NCBI RefSeq assembly: GCF_900115265.1
Contig: NZ_FOVU01000003.1
Location: 682,001-746,000 of the forward strand
Length of the DNA stretch: 64,000 nt
Direction of reading: 5' to 3'
Source: Bradyrhizobium sp. Ghvi
Lineage (GTDB): Bacteria; Pseudomonadota; Alphaproteobacteria; Rhizobiales; Xanthobacteraceae
Shown here piece by piece: positions 1-9,138 of the stretch. The translations under genes were made by a program, and so were the position numbers. Below the pieces are notes generated by a model that saw only the letters and a list, made by a program, of their open reading frames with translations, did not search any database and was not told where the DNA came from. Within the stretch, counting starts at the first letter, position 1; every line of letters begins with the position of its first letter.

Positions 1-1
1 C

Positions 2-181
2 ATCGTCAAGAACGCCGACAATGTCGGCGAGCGCTTTGCGAATGAAGCCCGTGCGATGCATTACGGCGACAAGGAGCACCGCCCGATCTACGGCGAGGCC
101 TCCCCGGATGAAGCGAAATCGCTGATCGAGGAAGGCATCGAGGTGTCACCGCTGCCGACCCTGCCGGAAGACCGGAACTAA
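2..181 (+). CDS. DUF1178 family protein, C-terminal part (5' end outside window)
   Basis: The window opens inside this gene. The visible 59 residues, ending in LPTLPEDRN and TAA at 179-181, contain the block NADNVGERFANEAR, then HYGD, IYGEAS and EEGIEVSPLP. This is the conserved C-terminal signature of the small DUF1178 proteins of alphaproteobacteria. The N-terminal zinc-ribbon-like part lies upstream of the window. Function is unknown. It is followed by a REP-like palindrome and by a convergent transporter gene. Confidence 0.8.
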   Translation: MVKNADNVGERFANEARAMHYGDKEHRPIYGEASPDEAKSLIEEGIEVSPLPTLPEDRN

Positions 182-188
182 TAGCCTC

Positions 189-285
189 GCTTCTCGTCAT
201 GGCCGGGCTTGGCCCGGCCATCCACGACACTCTCTCCCACAGTACGAAGAACGTGGATGCCCGGGACAAGCCCGGGCGTGACGGC
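189..285. repeat. REP-like intergenic palindrome
   Basis: This is a compound palindrome between two convergent genes. The first hairpin is ATGGCCGGGC (199-208) with GCCCGGCCAT (212-221). A second pairing is ATCCACG (220-226) with CGTGGAT (252-258). A third hairpin is GCCCGGG (259-265) with CCCGGGC (271-277). The string ATGCCCGGGACAAG recurs at 13501-13514. It probably also acts as a bidirectional terminator or mRNA stabiliser. Confidence 0.6.
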
Positions 286-295
286 GGCTGAGAAG

Positions 296-1195
296 TCAGA
301 ATCCAACCAGCAGGGCCACGCCGACCGCGATCAGCACGATGCCAAATATCTCGCGCGGCGCGATCGGCTGCTTGAACGAATAGTACGCCACGCCTTGCGC
401 GAACAGCACCTCGATCAGCGCGAGCGTACGAACATTGGCCGCCGCGGTCAGCGCAAACGCCAGAAACCAGAACTGCGAGGAGAAGGCGCCCATGAAGCCG
501 GCGAACAACGACGGTTTCCAGAGGCCAAGGATCGCCTGGAGCACTTTCGGGGCGCGCCAGAGCAGATAGATCGACAGGATCGCCGTCTGCACGAACAGAC
601 CCAGCACCAGTGTGAACGAGGCGGCCGTCACAAAGGAGACATCAGGCACGTTGATGATGGCGCCGCGGAATCCGACCGCGGACAACGCGAACGCCGCGGC
701 CGCAACGAGCCCCAGGATGGTCGGCTTCAGCTCCGCAAAGCTTTTCTCGCCGCCGGGCCGCAGTGCGGTTATGACGACGCCGACAGTGGCGATCACGATC
801 GCCAGCACCTTCAGCCAGGTCAGGTGATCGCCGAGGAAGACGAAGCCGAAGATCGCGGTCTGGATCGCCTCGGTCTTGAGATAAGCCGTCGTCACCACGA
901 AGGAGTGGTCGTTCATCGCGAGCAGCATCAGGCCCGTCCCGACGATCTGGCTGAGCGCGCCCAGCAGCAGCCACGGCCAGAACACCGACGGCGGCATGCC
1001 GATATGGTCGCCGGTCGCGACCAGCACGGCGCCCAGGAACAGCAGCGAGAACGGAAAGCCGAACAGGAAGCGGATATTGGTCGCGCCCCAGGTCCCCAGC
1101 GGTTTCGTGAGCGATCGCTGCATCGCATTGCGCGCAACCTGGCCGAGCGCAGCAACGACGGTGAAGGGAATCCAGAGGCTGGCGACGGTGAACAT
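296..1195 (-). CDS. DMT-family (EamA) membrane transporter
   Basis: This 299-residue protein has about ten hydrophobic segments in two halves, the internal duplication expected for EamA-type drug/metabolite exporters. It lies in the inner membrane; the substrate cannot be told. The start is taken at the ATG at 1195 (MFTVASLWIPF), where the first membrane segment begins. The frame runs open to 1255, but those 20 residues are basic and unlike the family. A second DMT gene lies at 12527-13396 but is not closely similar. Confidence 0.85.
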   Translation of the reverse strand: MFTVASLWIPFTVVAALGQVARNAMQRSLTKPLGTWGATNIRFLFGFPFSLLFLGAVLVATGDHIGMPPSVFWPWLLLGALSQIVGTGLMLLAMNDHSFVVTTAYLKTEAIQTAIFGFVFLGDHLTWLKVLAIVIATVGVVITALRPGGEKSFAELKPTILGLVAAAAFALSAVGFRGAIINVPDVSFVTAASFTLVLGLFVQTAILSIYLLWRAPKVLQAILGLWKPSLFAGFMGAFSSQFWFLAFALTAAANVRTLALIEVLFAQGVAYYSFKQPIAPREIFGIVLIAVGVALLVGF

Positions 1196-1336
1196 GGGGA
1201 TGGGACTACTACGGGAATGATGATGCAACCTGCCGGGGCCACGGCAGCGGGTCAATCACGCTCACATCATAGGAGCGATGCTCTTGTTAAAAACCCGTTC
1301 GAGAGGTGTAGGCTTGGCCCTCACTCACGACGGCCC

Positions 1337-2110
1337 CTACACCATCCCCTCCGCCACCACCATGTAGTTCACGTCCATGTCCGACGAGAGGGTCCATTTG
1401 TCGGCGAAGGGGGAGTAGACGACGCCGGTCTGCTCGGTGATGACGAGACGGTTGTCGAGGAGGTGTTTGGTCAGTTCGTCGGGGGTGACGAACTTGTTCC
1501 ACTCGTGTGTACCACGCGGCAGCCAGCGCAGGACGTATTCGGCGCCGACGATGGCGAGCGCAAAGCTCTTCCAGTTGCGGTTCAGCGTCGAAACCACCAT
1601 CAGGCCGTTCGGCTTCAGCATCGAGGCACAGCGCTTCAGGAAGACGCCGACGTCGACGACGTGCTCGACCACCTCCATCGCCAGCACGATATCGAAACGC
1701 TCGCGCGGGTCGATCTCCTCCACGGTGGTGCAGCGATAGTCGATCGCAAGGTGGCTCTTGCTCGCGTGCAGCTTCGCCGCCGCGATATTGCTGGCGGACG
1801 GATCCACGCCAATGACCTGCGCGCCCAGCCGCGACAGCGGCTCGCATAGCAGGCCGGCGCCGCAGCCGATGTCGAGCACGCGCAAGCCGGCGAGGCAGCT
1901 GAGACTGCGCACATTGCGCTCGAACTTGCGGCAGGCGGCGTCACGGATATAGCCGAGTCGCAGCGGGTTGATCCGGTGCAGCGGCGCCATCTTGCCCTTG
2001 GGATCCCACCACTCGGCCGAAAGTTTCGAGAATTTCGCGATCTCGGCGGCATCGACCGTCGAGCCCGGCTGGGCGGTGACAGTGGCGGAAGTATCTTGCT
2101 GCATGCTCAT
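1337..2110 (-). CDS. ubiG: Ubiquinone biosynthesis O-methyltransferase UbiG
   Basis: UbiG carries out both SAM-dependent O-methylations in ubiquinone synthesis. The protein is 257 residues. It has the UbiG N-terminal block FSKLSAEWWDPKGKMAPLH, the invariant LHRINPLR, and SAM motif I DIGCGAG at residues 80-86. EVVEHV and LNRNWKS follow, and THEWNKFVTPDEL lies near the C-terminus. Two in-frame ATGs are possible (residues 1 and 3). It lies 14 bases downstream of a PH-domain membrane protein on the same strand, so the two are probably co-transcribed. Confidence 0.95.
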   Translation of the reverse strand: MSMQQDTSATVTAQPGSTVDAAEIAKFSKLSAEWWDPKGKMAPLHRINPLRLGYIRDAACRKFERNVRSLSCLAGLRVLDIGCGAGLLCEPLSRLGAQVIGVDPSASNIAAAKLHASKSHLAIDYRCTTVEEIDPRERFDIVLAMEVVEHVVDVGVFLKRCASMLKPNGLMVVSTLNRNWKSFALAIVGAEYVLRWLPRGTHEWNKFVTPDELTKHLLDNRLVITEQTGVVYSPFADKWTLSSDMDVNYMVVAEGMV

Positions 2111-2124
2111 GGTTGCGCGCGGTC

Positions 2125-2592
2125 CTACCGCGTAGTGATCGAACTACGGAAGGCCAGCGGCGAGGCGATGGTTTTGATCGTCTCGATCCCCTCGCCGACA
2201 CCGCGAATGGTCACATCGCCGTAGTTGAGAATTCGTCCAAGAATCGTCTGATCGACGTCGACACTCTCGACCTTGTCCAGCGCCATTTCAAAGGTCCGGC
2301 GCTTGATGAAGCCGGTCTTATGCACAACTCTGAGGTTGGTGACGTCGGTTTCGGTGGTGAAGCGATGGAACCAGCCCTTCAGGGTCCAGTACAGAGCGGC
2401 CAGCGCGACCAGGCCGGAGCCGAACAGGCACAGCATTTCCACGCTATAGACATCGCTCCGGCGGGAGACTGCGAACAGGACCAGGGCCACGATCCAGGCC
2501 AGAATGGCCGGGAAATAGAAGATCCAGTGCGCATTGGTCGAATACAGAACCCGCTCGCCGGGTTGCAGGATCTCGTCAATATAGCGCGCCAT
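2125..2592 (-). CDS. PH-domain (bPH_2/DUF304-type) membrane protein
   Basis: This is a 155-residue protein with two adjacent membrane segments near the N-terminus (WIFYFPAILAWIVALVLFAV and a second starting MLCLFGSGLVALAALYW). A C-terminal bacterial PH-like domain follows, with TTETDVTNLRVVHKTGFI, the ALDKVESVDVDQTILGR stretch and YGDVTIRGVG. That order is typical of YdbS/YdbT-like bPH_2 proteins, whose role is poorly known. The start is the ATG at 2592 (MARYIDEILQPGE). It is divergent from lysC across 152 bases. Confidence 0.8.
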   Translation of the reverse strand: MARYIDEILQPGERVLYSTNAHWIFYFPAILAWIVALVLFAVSRRSDVYSVEMLCLFGSGLVALAALYWTLKGWFHRFTTETDVTNLRVVHKTGFIKRRTFEMALDKVESVDVDQTILGRILNYGDVTIRGVGEGIETIKTIASPLAFRSSITTR

Positions 2593-2744
2593 AACCTCTG
2601 ATAACCTATTGCCCGGATTGGCCGGCGCAGGAACCCGCTTGCCCCCGGCCCCGCCCCTCTGTATACGCGCGGTCGGTATCCCCCAGGGCATCCGTCCAGC
2701 GCGGGTCACCATACTGATCCTTAAGAGGGAATGCACGCGTCGTC

Positions 2745-4001
2745 ATGAGCCGCCTCGTGATGAAATTCGGCGGCACGTCCGTCGCCAACATCGAACGAAT
2801 CCGCAACGTCGCACGCCATGTAAAGCGTGAGGTCGACGCCGGTCACGAAGTGGCCGTGGTCGTCTCGGCGATGTCGGGTAAGACCAACGAGCTGGTGGCC
2901 TGGTGCACCGAGGCCTCTCCGATGCACGATGCGCGCGAATATGATGCCGTGGTCGCCTCCGGCGAACAGGTGACCTCGGGCCTGCTGGCCATCGTGCTCC
3001 AGAGCATGGGCATCCAGGCCCGCTCCTGGCAGGGCTGGCAGATCCCGATCAAGACCAGCGACGCCCATGCCTCGGCCCGGATCGAGGACATCGACGGCAG
3101 CGAGATCATCAACCGCTTCAGGGATCGCAAGGAGGTCGCGGTCATCGCCGGCTTCCAGGGCATCGATCCCAAGACCAACCGCATCACCACGCTCGGCCGC
3201 GGCGGCTCCGACACTTCGGCCGTGGCGATCGCCGCCGCCGTCAAGGCCGACCGCTGTGACATCTATACCGACGTCGACGGCGTCTACACCACCGATCCGC
3301 GAATCGTGCCAAAGGCCAAGAGGCTCGACAAGATCGCGTTCGAAGACATGCTGGAACTGGCCTCCCAGGGCGCCAAAGTGCTCCAGGTCCGCTCGGTGGA
3401 ACTCGGCATGGTCCACAATATGCCGATCTTCGTCCGCTCGAGCTTCGACAAGCCCGAGGATATCGACCCGCATGCCAACCAGCCGCCCGGCACGCTGATC
3501 TGCAGCGAGGAGGAGATCATGGAAAGCCACGTCGTCACCGGCATCGCCTTTTCGAAGGACGAGGCCCAGATCTCGGTGCGCCAGATCGAGGACAAGCCCG
3601 GCGTCGCCGCGTCGATCTTCGGCCCCCTGGCGGAGGCCAATATCAACGTCGACATGATCGTCCAGAACGTGTCTGAAGACGGCAAGACCACCGATCTGAC
3701 CTTCACGGTGCCGGCTGCCGACTACGTCAGGGCCAAGGATACGATTACCGCCGCCAAGGGCAGGATCGGCTATGCCAGGCTTGATACCGCTACCGACGTC
3801 GCCAAGATCTCCGTGATCGGCAGCGGCATGCGCAGCCATGCCGGCGTCGCCGCCCAGGCATTTTCGGCCCTCGCCGGACGGAATATCAACATCCGGGCCA
3901 TTACAACCTCCGAGATCAAATTTTCGGTTTTGATCGACACTGCCTATACCGAGCTTGCGGTTCGCACCCTGCACACGCTCTACGGCCTCGACCAAACCTA
4001 G
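2745..4001 (+). CDS. lysC: Aspartate kinase
   Basis: LysC phosphorylates L-aspartate, the first step toward lysine, threonine and methionine. The 418-residue protein has the kinase signature KFGGTSVAN (residues 7-15), TLGRGGSDTSAVA in the catalytic half, and TDVDGVYTTDPR. Two C-terminal ACT domains follow (from about residue 262, including KPGVAASIFGPLAEANINVD and HAGVAAQAFSALAGRNINI), so feedback inhibition is expected. The ATG at 2745 follows an AAGAGGGA with long spacing. An in-frame ATG at 2760 is an alternative, but it would start exactly at the conserved lysine. Confidence 0.96.
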   Translation: MSRLVMKFGGTSVANIERIRNVARHVKREVDAGHEVAVVVSAMSGKTNELVAWCTEASPMHDAREYDAVVASGEQVTSGLLAIVLQSMGIQARSWQGWQIPIKTSDAHASARIEDIDGSEIINRFRDRKEVAVIAGFQGIDPKTNRITTLGRGGSDTSAVAIAAAVKADRCDIYTDVDGVYTTDPRIVPKAKRLDKIAFEDMLELASQGAKVLQVRSVELGMVHNMPIFVRSSFDKPEDIDPHANQPPGTLICSEEEIMESHVVTGIAFSKDEAQISVRQIEDKPGVAASIFGPLAEANINVDMIVQNVSEDGKTTDLTFTVPAADYVRAKDTITAAKGRIGYARLDTATDVAKISVIGSGMRSHAGVAAQAFSALAGRNINIRAITTSEIKFSVLIDTAYTELAVRTLHTLYGLDQT

Positions 4002-4268
4002 TTTAATCTTCTCTTAGCGGTCGCAGCAAACGCTGGGGTGTACACACCTTCGCGTTTGGCAGGCGTTTTGCTTGGCAAAACAAGCCTCGATTCGCTATAC
4101 GGCGAACAGGGTGGGCTGCCGCAGACTGTGTCCCAGTTCAGGCCGCTGATTCGGTGCAAGCTGTGGTTTGCGCCTGCGCCGGACAAACAATTTGATTGTT
4201 TTTCTGGAATTTTGGGCCAGCCGCCGGCCGATACCGCCGAGCCGGCAGACGGAGGAGATTGACGGTTC

Positions 4269-6536
4269 ATGCGGAGCGCGTCGGGAGGTCCCCGCGTCTT
4301 GTTGAGACGGCTCCGCGAAACCATGGCGGAGCAGGTCTCGGCCCAGGAGCGGCTGGACAAGATCGTGGTGCTGATCGCCGCCAACATGGTGGCCGAGGTG
4401 TGCTCGGTCTATGTGCTGCGCATCGACAACACCCTCGAGCTCTACGCCACCGAAGGTCTCAATCGCGAGGCCGTGCACCATACGGTGCTGAGCGCCCATG
4501 AGGGCCTGGTCGGCCTCGTCGCCAGCGAGGCAACCCCGCTCAATCTGAACGACGCCCAGAGCCACCCGGCCTTCTCGTTCCGCCCGGAGACCGGGGAAGA
4601 GATCTATCATTCCTTCCTCGGCGTGCCGATCCTGCGCGCCGGCAACACGCTCGGCGTGCTGGTGGTGCAGAACCGCGCCAAGCGCACCTATGTCGAGGAA
4701 GAGCTCGAGGCGTTGCAGACCACAGCCATGGTGCTGGCGGAGCTGATCGCATCCGGCGAATTGTCCGCGCTCGCCCAGCCCGGCGCGGAGCCTGCCGCGC
4801 GCCACTCCACGCAGAAAGCCGGCGCCATCCTCTCCGAAGGCATCGCGCTCGGCCATGTGGTGCTGCACGAGCCGCGCGTCGTCATCAAGGACTACATCGC
4901 CGAGGACCTGCCGAAGGAGATCAAGCGGCTCGACGCCGCGCTCGCCAAGCTGCGCTCGGATCTCGACCGCATGCTCGAGCGCGGCGACGTTGCCGAGGGT
5001 GGCGAGCATCGCGACGTGCTGGAAGCCTACCGCATGTTCGCCAACGACCAGGGCTGGTCGCACAAGCTGCACGAGGCGGTCGCCACTGGCCTCACCGCGG
5101 AAGCCGCCGTCGAGCGCGTGCAGTCCGATACCCGTGCACGCATGCTGCGCTCGACCGATCCCTATTTGCGCGACCGGCTGCACGATCTCGAGGATCTCGG
5201 CTACCGCCTGATGCGGCAGCTGGTCGGCCAGGATCACGCGCCCTCGCGCGAGCAGATGCCCGACAACGCCATCGTCATCGCCCGCGCGATGGGACCGGCG
5301 GCGCTGCTCGACTACGACCGCAAGCGCTTGCGCGGCATCGTGCTGGAGGAAGGCACCGCCAACTCCCACGTTTCGATCGTAGCGCGCGCGCTCGGCATTC
5401 CCGCCGTCGGCGAAGTGCCGAACGCACCAGGGATCGCCGACCCTGGCGACGCCATCATCGTCGACGGCACGTCGGGCGCGATCTACGTGCGGCCGTCGCA
5501 GGAAATCGAGGCGGCCTACGCCGAGCGCGTGCGATTCCGCGCGCGGCGTCAGGCGCAGTATCTGGCGCTGCGTGATCGCCCTTGCGTCACCAAGGACGGC
5601 GAGAAGGTCGAGCTGCTGATCAATGCGGGCCTCGCCATCGACCTGCCGCATATCGACGACACCGGCAGCGCCGGCATCGGCCTGTTCCGCACCGAGCTGC
5701 AATTCATGGTCGGTCAGAGCCTGCCGCGCACCAGCGACCAACTGGCGCTCTACCGCGCGGTGCTGGATGCCGCCGGCAGCAAGCCCGTCACCTTCCGGAC
5801 CCTCGACATCGGCGGCGACAAAGCGCTGCCCTATATGGAGACGGTGATCGAGGAGAATCCCGCACTGGGATGGCGCGCGATCCGGCTCGGCCTCGATCGT
5901 CCCGGCCTGCTGCGCGGCCAGATCCGCGCATTGCTGCGCGCCGGCGGCGGCCGCGCATTGCGCATCATGTTCCCGATGGTCTCGGAGGTCACCGAGTTCG
6001 ATGCGGCGAAGGCGCTGGTCGAGCGCGAGCTGACATATCTGCGCCAACACGGCCACACGCTGCCTGAGAGAATCGACATCGGCACCATGGTCGAGGTGCC
6101 GGCGCTGCTCTATCAGCTCGACGAGCTCTTGAAGAAGGTCGACTTCATCTCGGTCGGCTCCAACGATTTGTTCCAATTCCTGTTCGCGGTCGACCGCGGC
6201 AATGCCAAGGTCTCCGAGCGTTTCGACACCATGTCGACGCCGATCCTGCGGGCGCTGCGCGATATCGCGCAAAAATCGCAGGCCGCGAAGAAATCGCTGT
6301 CGCTCTGCGGCGAGATGGCCTCGAAGCCGATCGGCGCATTGGCCCTGATTGCAATGGGCTACCGCTCGTTGTCGCTCTCGGCGACCGCGCTCGGTCCGGT
6401 CAAGGCGATGGTGATCGACCTCGATGCCAAGAAGGCCGCAGCGATGCTCGGCCCGCTGCTGGATGCGCCTGCAGGCAGCGTCTCGATCCGGCAAAAGTTG
6501 ACTGAATTTGCCGAGGCCGAAGGCCTGGCGTTGTAG
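4269..6536 (+). CDS. ptsP: PTS-Ntr phosphoenolpyruvate-protein phosphotransferase (EI-Ntr)
   Basis: PtsP takes phosphate from PEP and passes it to NPr, heading the nitrogen-related PTS that signals carbon and nitrogen state. Its 755 residues show an N-terminal GAF domain (about 20-165), then the EI core. The swivelling domain has NSHVSIVARALGIP with phosphorylated His at about residue 367. The PEP-binding barrel has GIGLFRTELQFM, RTLDIGGDK and the active-site Cys in SLCGEMASKP (about residue 680). A GGAGGAG at 4251-4257 precedes the ATG. The 267 bases after lysC suggest a separate promoter. Confidence 0.95.
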   Translation: MRSASGGPRVLLRRLRETMAEQVSAQERLDKIVVLIAANMVAEVCSVYVLRIDNTLELYATEGLNREAVHHTVLSAHEGLVGLVASEATPLNLNDAQSHPAFSFRPETGEEIYHSFLGVPILRAGNTLGVLVVQNRAKRTYVEEELEALQTTAMVLAELIASGELSALAQPGAEPAARHSTQKAGAILSEGIALGHVVLHEPRVVIKDYIAEDLPKEIKRLDAALAKLRSDLDRMLERGDVAEGGEHRDVLEAYRMFANDQGWSHKLHEAVATGLTAEAAVERVQSDTRARMLRSTDPYLRDRLHDLEDLGYRLMRQLVGQDHAPSREQMPDNAIVIARAMGPAALLDYDRKRLRGIVLEEGTANSHVSIVARALGIPAVGEVPNAPGIADPGDAIIVDGTSGAIYVRPSQEIEAAYAERVRFRARRQAQYLALRDRPCVTKDGEKVELLINAGLAIDLPHIDDTGSAGIGLFRTELQFMVGQSLPRTSDQLALYRAVLDAAGSKPVTFRTLDIGGDKALPYMETVIEENPALGWRAIRLGLDRPGLLRGQIRALLRAGGGRALRIMFPMVSEVTEFDAAKALVERELTYLRQHGHTLPERIDIGTMVEVPALLYQLDELLKKVDFISVGSNDLFQFLFAVDRGNAKVSERFDTMSTPILRALRDIAQKSQAAKKSLSLCGEMASKPIGALALIAMGYRSLSLSATALGPVKAMVIDLDAKKAAAMLGPLLDAPAGSVSIRQKLTEFAEAEGLAL

Positions 6537-6587
6537 CGGGCCTGCCGCCCGTCGCCGCCACCTCCCTCCGCTTTTGAGACCAAACCG

Positions 6588-7673
6588 ATGTCGTTACTCC
6601 CCGAAGCCAAATTGGACGTCCTGCTCGCGCATCACGCTTCGCTCGAGGCCGAATCGCTTGGACAGCTCTCCTCCGAGCGTTACGTGCAGGTCACGCGCGA
6701 GCTCGCCGAGATCACACCCTTGATCGAGGCAGTGAAGACCTATCGTTCCGCCTTGAAGGAGCTCGCCGACACCGAAGCGCTGATCGCCGATCCGGCAACC
6801 GATGCCGAAATGCGCAGCATGGCCGAAGCAGAGCGCGACGAGCTCAATCCGAAGATCGACGAGCTCGTGCAGAAAATTCGCATCGCGCTGCTGCCCAAGG
6901 ACGCCATGGACGACCGCAACGTGGTGCTGGAAATCCGCGCCGGCACCGGCGGCGACGAGGCTTCGCTGTTCGCCGGCGATCTTTTCCGGATGTACGAGCG
7001 CTTTGCCGCCTTGCAGGGCTGGAAGGTCGAGGTGATCTCGGCGAGCGAAGGCACCGTCGGCGGGTACAAGGAAATCATCGCGGAGGTGCAGGGCCGCGGT
7101 GCGTTCTCGAAGCTGAAATTCGAATCCGGCGTGCACCGCGTCCAGCGCGTACCCGATACCGAGACGCAGGGGCGCATCCACACCTCGGCGGCGACGGTCG
7201 CCGTGTTGCCCGAGGTCGAGGATGTCGACGTCGACATCAAGAACGAGGATCTGCGGATCGAGACCATGCGCGCACAGGGCGCGGGCGGCCAGCACGTCAA
7301 CAAGACGGAATCGGCGATCCGCATCACCCATATCCCGACCGGCATCGTGGTGATGATGCAGGACAGCCGATCGCAGCACAAGAACCGCGCCTCCGCCATG
7401 AACATCCTGCGCTCGCGCATCTACGACGCCGAGCGGCAGCGCGTCGACGCCGCGCGCTCGGCCGAGCGCAAGGAGAAGGTCGGGTCCGGCGACCGCAGCG
7501 AACGCATCCGCACCTACAATTTCCCGCAAGGCCGCGTCACCGACCACCGCATCAATTTGACCCTTTACAAGCTGCCGCAGGTGATATCAGGCGAGGCCCT
7601 CGGCGAGTTGACCGACGCGCTGACCACCGAGCACCAAGCCGCACAGCTCGCCGCGCAAGGCGCAGCGGCCTGA
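6588..7673 (+). CDS. prfA: Peptide chain release factor 1
   Basis: RF1 terminates translation at UAA and UAG. The 361-residue protein carries the universal GGQ motif at residues 233-235 ([13 protein letters not shown]), which enters the peptidyl-transferase centre. The following [21 protein letters not shown] stretch is typical of RF1/RF2, and the N-terminal coiled coil is present. The start is the ATG at 6588, 51 bases after ptsP. The enzyme that methylates the GGQ glutamine, PrmC, is encoded just downstream but is separated from prfA by a gene on the other strand. Confidence 0.96.
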   Translation: MSLLPEAKLDVLLAHHASLEAESLGQLSSERYVQVTRELAEITPLIEAVKTYRSALKELADTEALIADPATDAEMRSMAEAERDELNPKIDELVQKIRIALLPKDAMDDRNVVLEIRAGTGGDEASLFAGDLFRMYERFAALQGWKVEVISASEGTVGGYKEIIAEVQGRGAFSKLKFESGVHRVQRVPDTETQGRIHTSAATVAVLPEVEDVDVDIKNEDLRIETMRAQGAGGQHVNKTESAIRITHIPTGIVVMMQDSRSQHKNRASAMNILRSRIYDAERQRVDAARSAERKEKVGSGDRSERIRTYNFPQGRVTDHRINLTLYKLPQVISGEALGELTDALTTEHQAAQLAAQGAAA

Positions 7674-7676
7674 GCC

Positions 7677-8150
7677 TCAGCGTGTCTTGGCCCGGAACGA
7701 TCGCAGGATCTTCGCCAGAGCCGGCGCAGCGGCGCTCAACTCGTCCAGATGGATGCGCGAAAGCGAGCGCAACTTCTGTTCGCCCTTGGCCGTCAGCTTG
7801 ACCAGGACGCGCCTGGCGTCGTCCGGATCGGCTTCCCGGCCGATCAGATTCAGTTTCGCCATGCGATCCACCAGCTCCACGGCGGTATGGTGCCGGATCA
7901 GGAGGAAACCGGCGATATCGCCGACGCTGGCGCCATCGCCGCTGGCCAGTCCCTTGATCGCCAGCAACGCCTGATGCTGCTGCGGCGTCAGGCCGGCGTT
8001 CTGAGCCGCCGTCTCGCTGAAGGCCAGGAAGGTTCGAAGCTGATAGCGGAATTGCGCAAGCGCCGTGTAGTCGGCCTCGCGCATCGCACCGCCCTTGGAG
8101 GGCGCCGCAGACGCCGTACGTTCGGTCGCCCGCTTCGATCGAGCACTCAC
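7677..8150 (-). CDS. MarR-family transcriptional regulator
   Basis: This is a winged-helix regulator of 157 residues. The core has LTPQQHQALLAIKG, SVGDIAGFLLIRHHTAVELVDRM (recognition helix) and READPDDARRVLVKLTAKG (wing), the usual MarR order. I chose GTG at 8150 because AAGGAGGG lies eight bases upstream. The first ATG (8084) would remove 22 basic residues. Its 3' end abuts prfA and its 5' end faces prmC. The ligand and targets are unknown; a divergent neighbour is a common target for MarR proteins. Confidence 0.85.
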   Translation of the reverse strand: MSARSKRATERTASAAPSKGGAMREADYTALAQFRYQLRTFLAFSETAAQNAGLTPQQHQALLAIKGLASGDGASVGDIAGFLLIRHHTAVELVDRMAKLNLIGREADPDDARRVLVKLTAKGEQKLRSLSRIHLDELSAAAPALAKILRSFRAKTR

Positions 8151-8229
8151 GCGATCCCTCCTTCGCTGCGCCACGCAATCAAACGCGCTCCTTTCCGTTG
8201 ACGCAAGCAAGGCTGCCGATCTATCCACG

Positions 8230-9138
8230 ATGCCAGGCAGGATGGCTCCCTTGGCGGCAGGTTTCGATTCCGGACACAGCATCGAGCGTGCGCGGCGCGC
8301 GCTTGCTGCGCGGCTGCAAGCGGCCGGCATCGAGGAGCCGTCTCTCGATGCGCGCCTGCTCGTCGGCGCCGCGCTGGGTCTCGATCTGACCGGCCTGGTC
8401 GCGCAGGGGGCGCGATATCTCACGCCCGCGGAGGCTGCGCGGCTCGAGGGATATGCGCAGCGAAGGCTCGCGCATGAGCCGGTCGCCCGCATTCTCGGCG
8501 TGCGGGAATTCTGGGGCTTGCCGTTCCGGCTATCCGAGGCGACGCTGGTGCCGCGGCCTGATACCGAGACCGTGGTCGAACTGGCGCTCGAGATTTTTCG
8601 CGAGTGCGCGGTGCCGGGACGGCGCCCGCGCATCGCTGACATCGGCACGGGATCCGGCGCCATCCTGCTCGCGCTGCTGCACGAGATTCCCGATGCGTTC
8701 GGCGTCGGCACCGATCTTAGCCTGACCGCGCTTCATACCGCCAAGGGCAATGCCGCCGGCCTCGGCCTTGCCGACCGCGCGGCCTTCGTTGCCTGCTCCT
8801 ATGCGGCCGCGCTTCACGGCCCGTTCGACCTGATCGTTTCGAACCCGCCCTATATTCCCGCCGGGGAAATCCCGAAATTGAGTGTCGAGGTTCGCGAGCA
8901 TGATCCGCATCTGGCGCTCGACGGCGGCAATGACGGCTATGATGCCTACCGTGCCCTGATCCCGCAGGCGGCTGAACGGCTCGCGCCCGGCGGCGCCCTG
9001 GTCGTCGAGGCCGGTCAGGGCCAGGCCGGCGATATTGAAACTTTGATGGCGGCTGCCGCGTTATCGATCGACAGACCGCCCAAGGCTGACTTGGCGGGCA
9101 TTCCCAGGGCCGTGTCGGCCCGAAAAATGCCCCCATAA
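8230..9138 (+). CDS. prmC: Release factor glutamine N5-methyltransferase
   Basis: PrmC (HemK) methylates the Gln of the GGQ motif in release factors. The 302-residue protein has the N-terminal helical domain and RRLAHEPVARILGVREFWG. RPDTETVVE follows, then the SAM loop DIGTGSGAI and the diagnostic NPPY at residues 205-208, then LDGGNDGYDAYR. The start is taken as the ATG at 8230 (MPGRMAPLA); an ATG at 8242 is an alternative. The open frame extends back to 8095 across the promoter region of the divergent MarR gene and is unlikely to be coding there. Confidence 0.92.
   Translation: MPGRMAPLAAGFDSGHSIERARRALAARLQAAGIEEPSLDARLLVGAALGLDLTGLVAQGARYLTPAEAARLEGYAQRRLAHEPVARILGVREFWGLPFRLSEATLVPRPDTETVVELALEIFRECAVPGRRPRIADIGTGSGAILLALLHEIPDAFGVGTDLSLTALHTAKGNAAGLGLADRAAFVACSYAAALHGPFDLIVSNPPYIPAGEIPKLSVEVREHDPHLALDGGNDGYDAYRALIPQAAERLAPGGALVVEAGQGQAGDIETLMAAAALSIDRPPKADLAGIPRAVSARKMPP

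Noticed and set aside
209..1849. Very long plus-strand open frame of 546 codons
   Set aside because: It is antisense to the DMT transporter and ubiG and is rich in Arg, Gln, His and Asp, as expected from reverse reading of GC-rich genes. No family features.
2721..6494. Long minus-strand frames across lysC and ptsP
   Set aside because: They are antisense shadows of two clearly identified genes; the sequences are His/Arg/Gln/Asp-rich without motifs.
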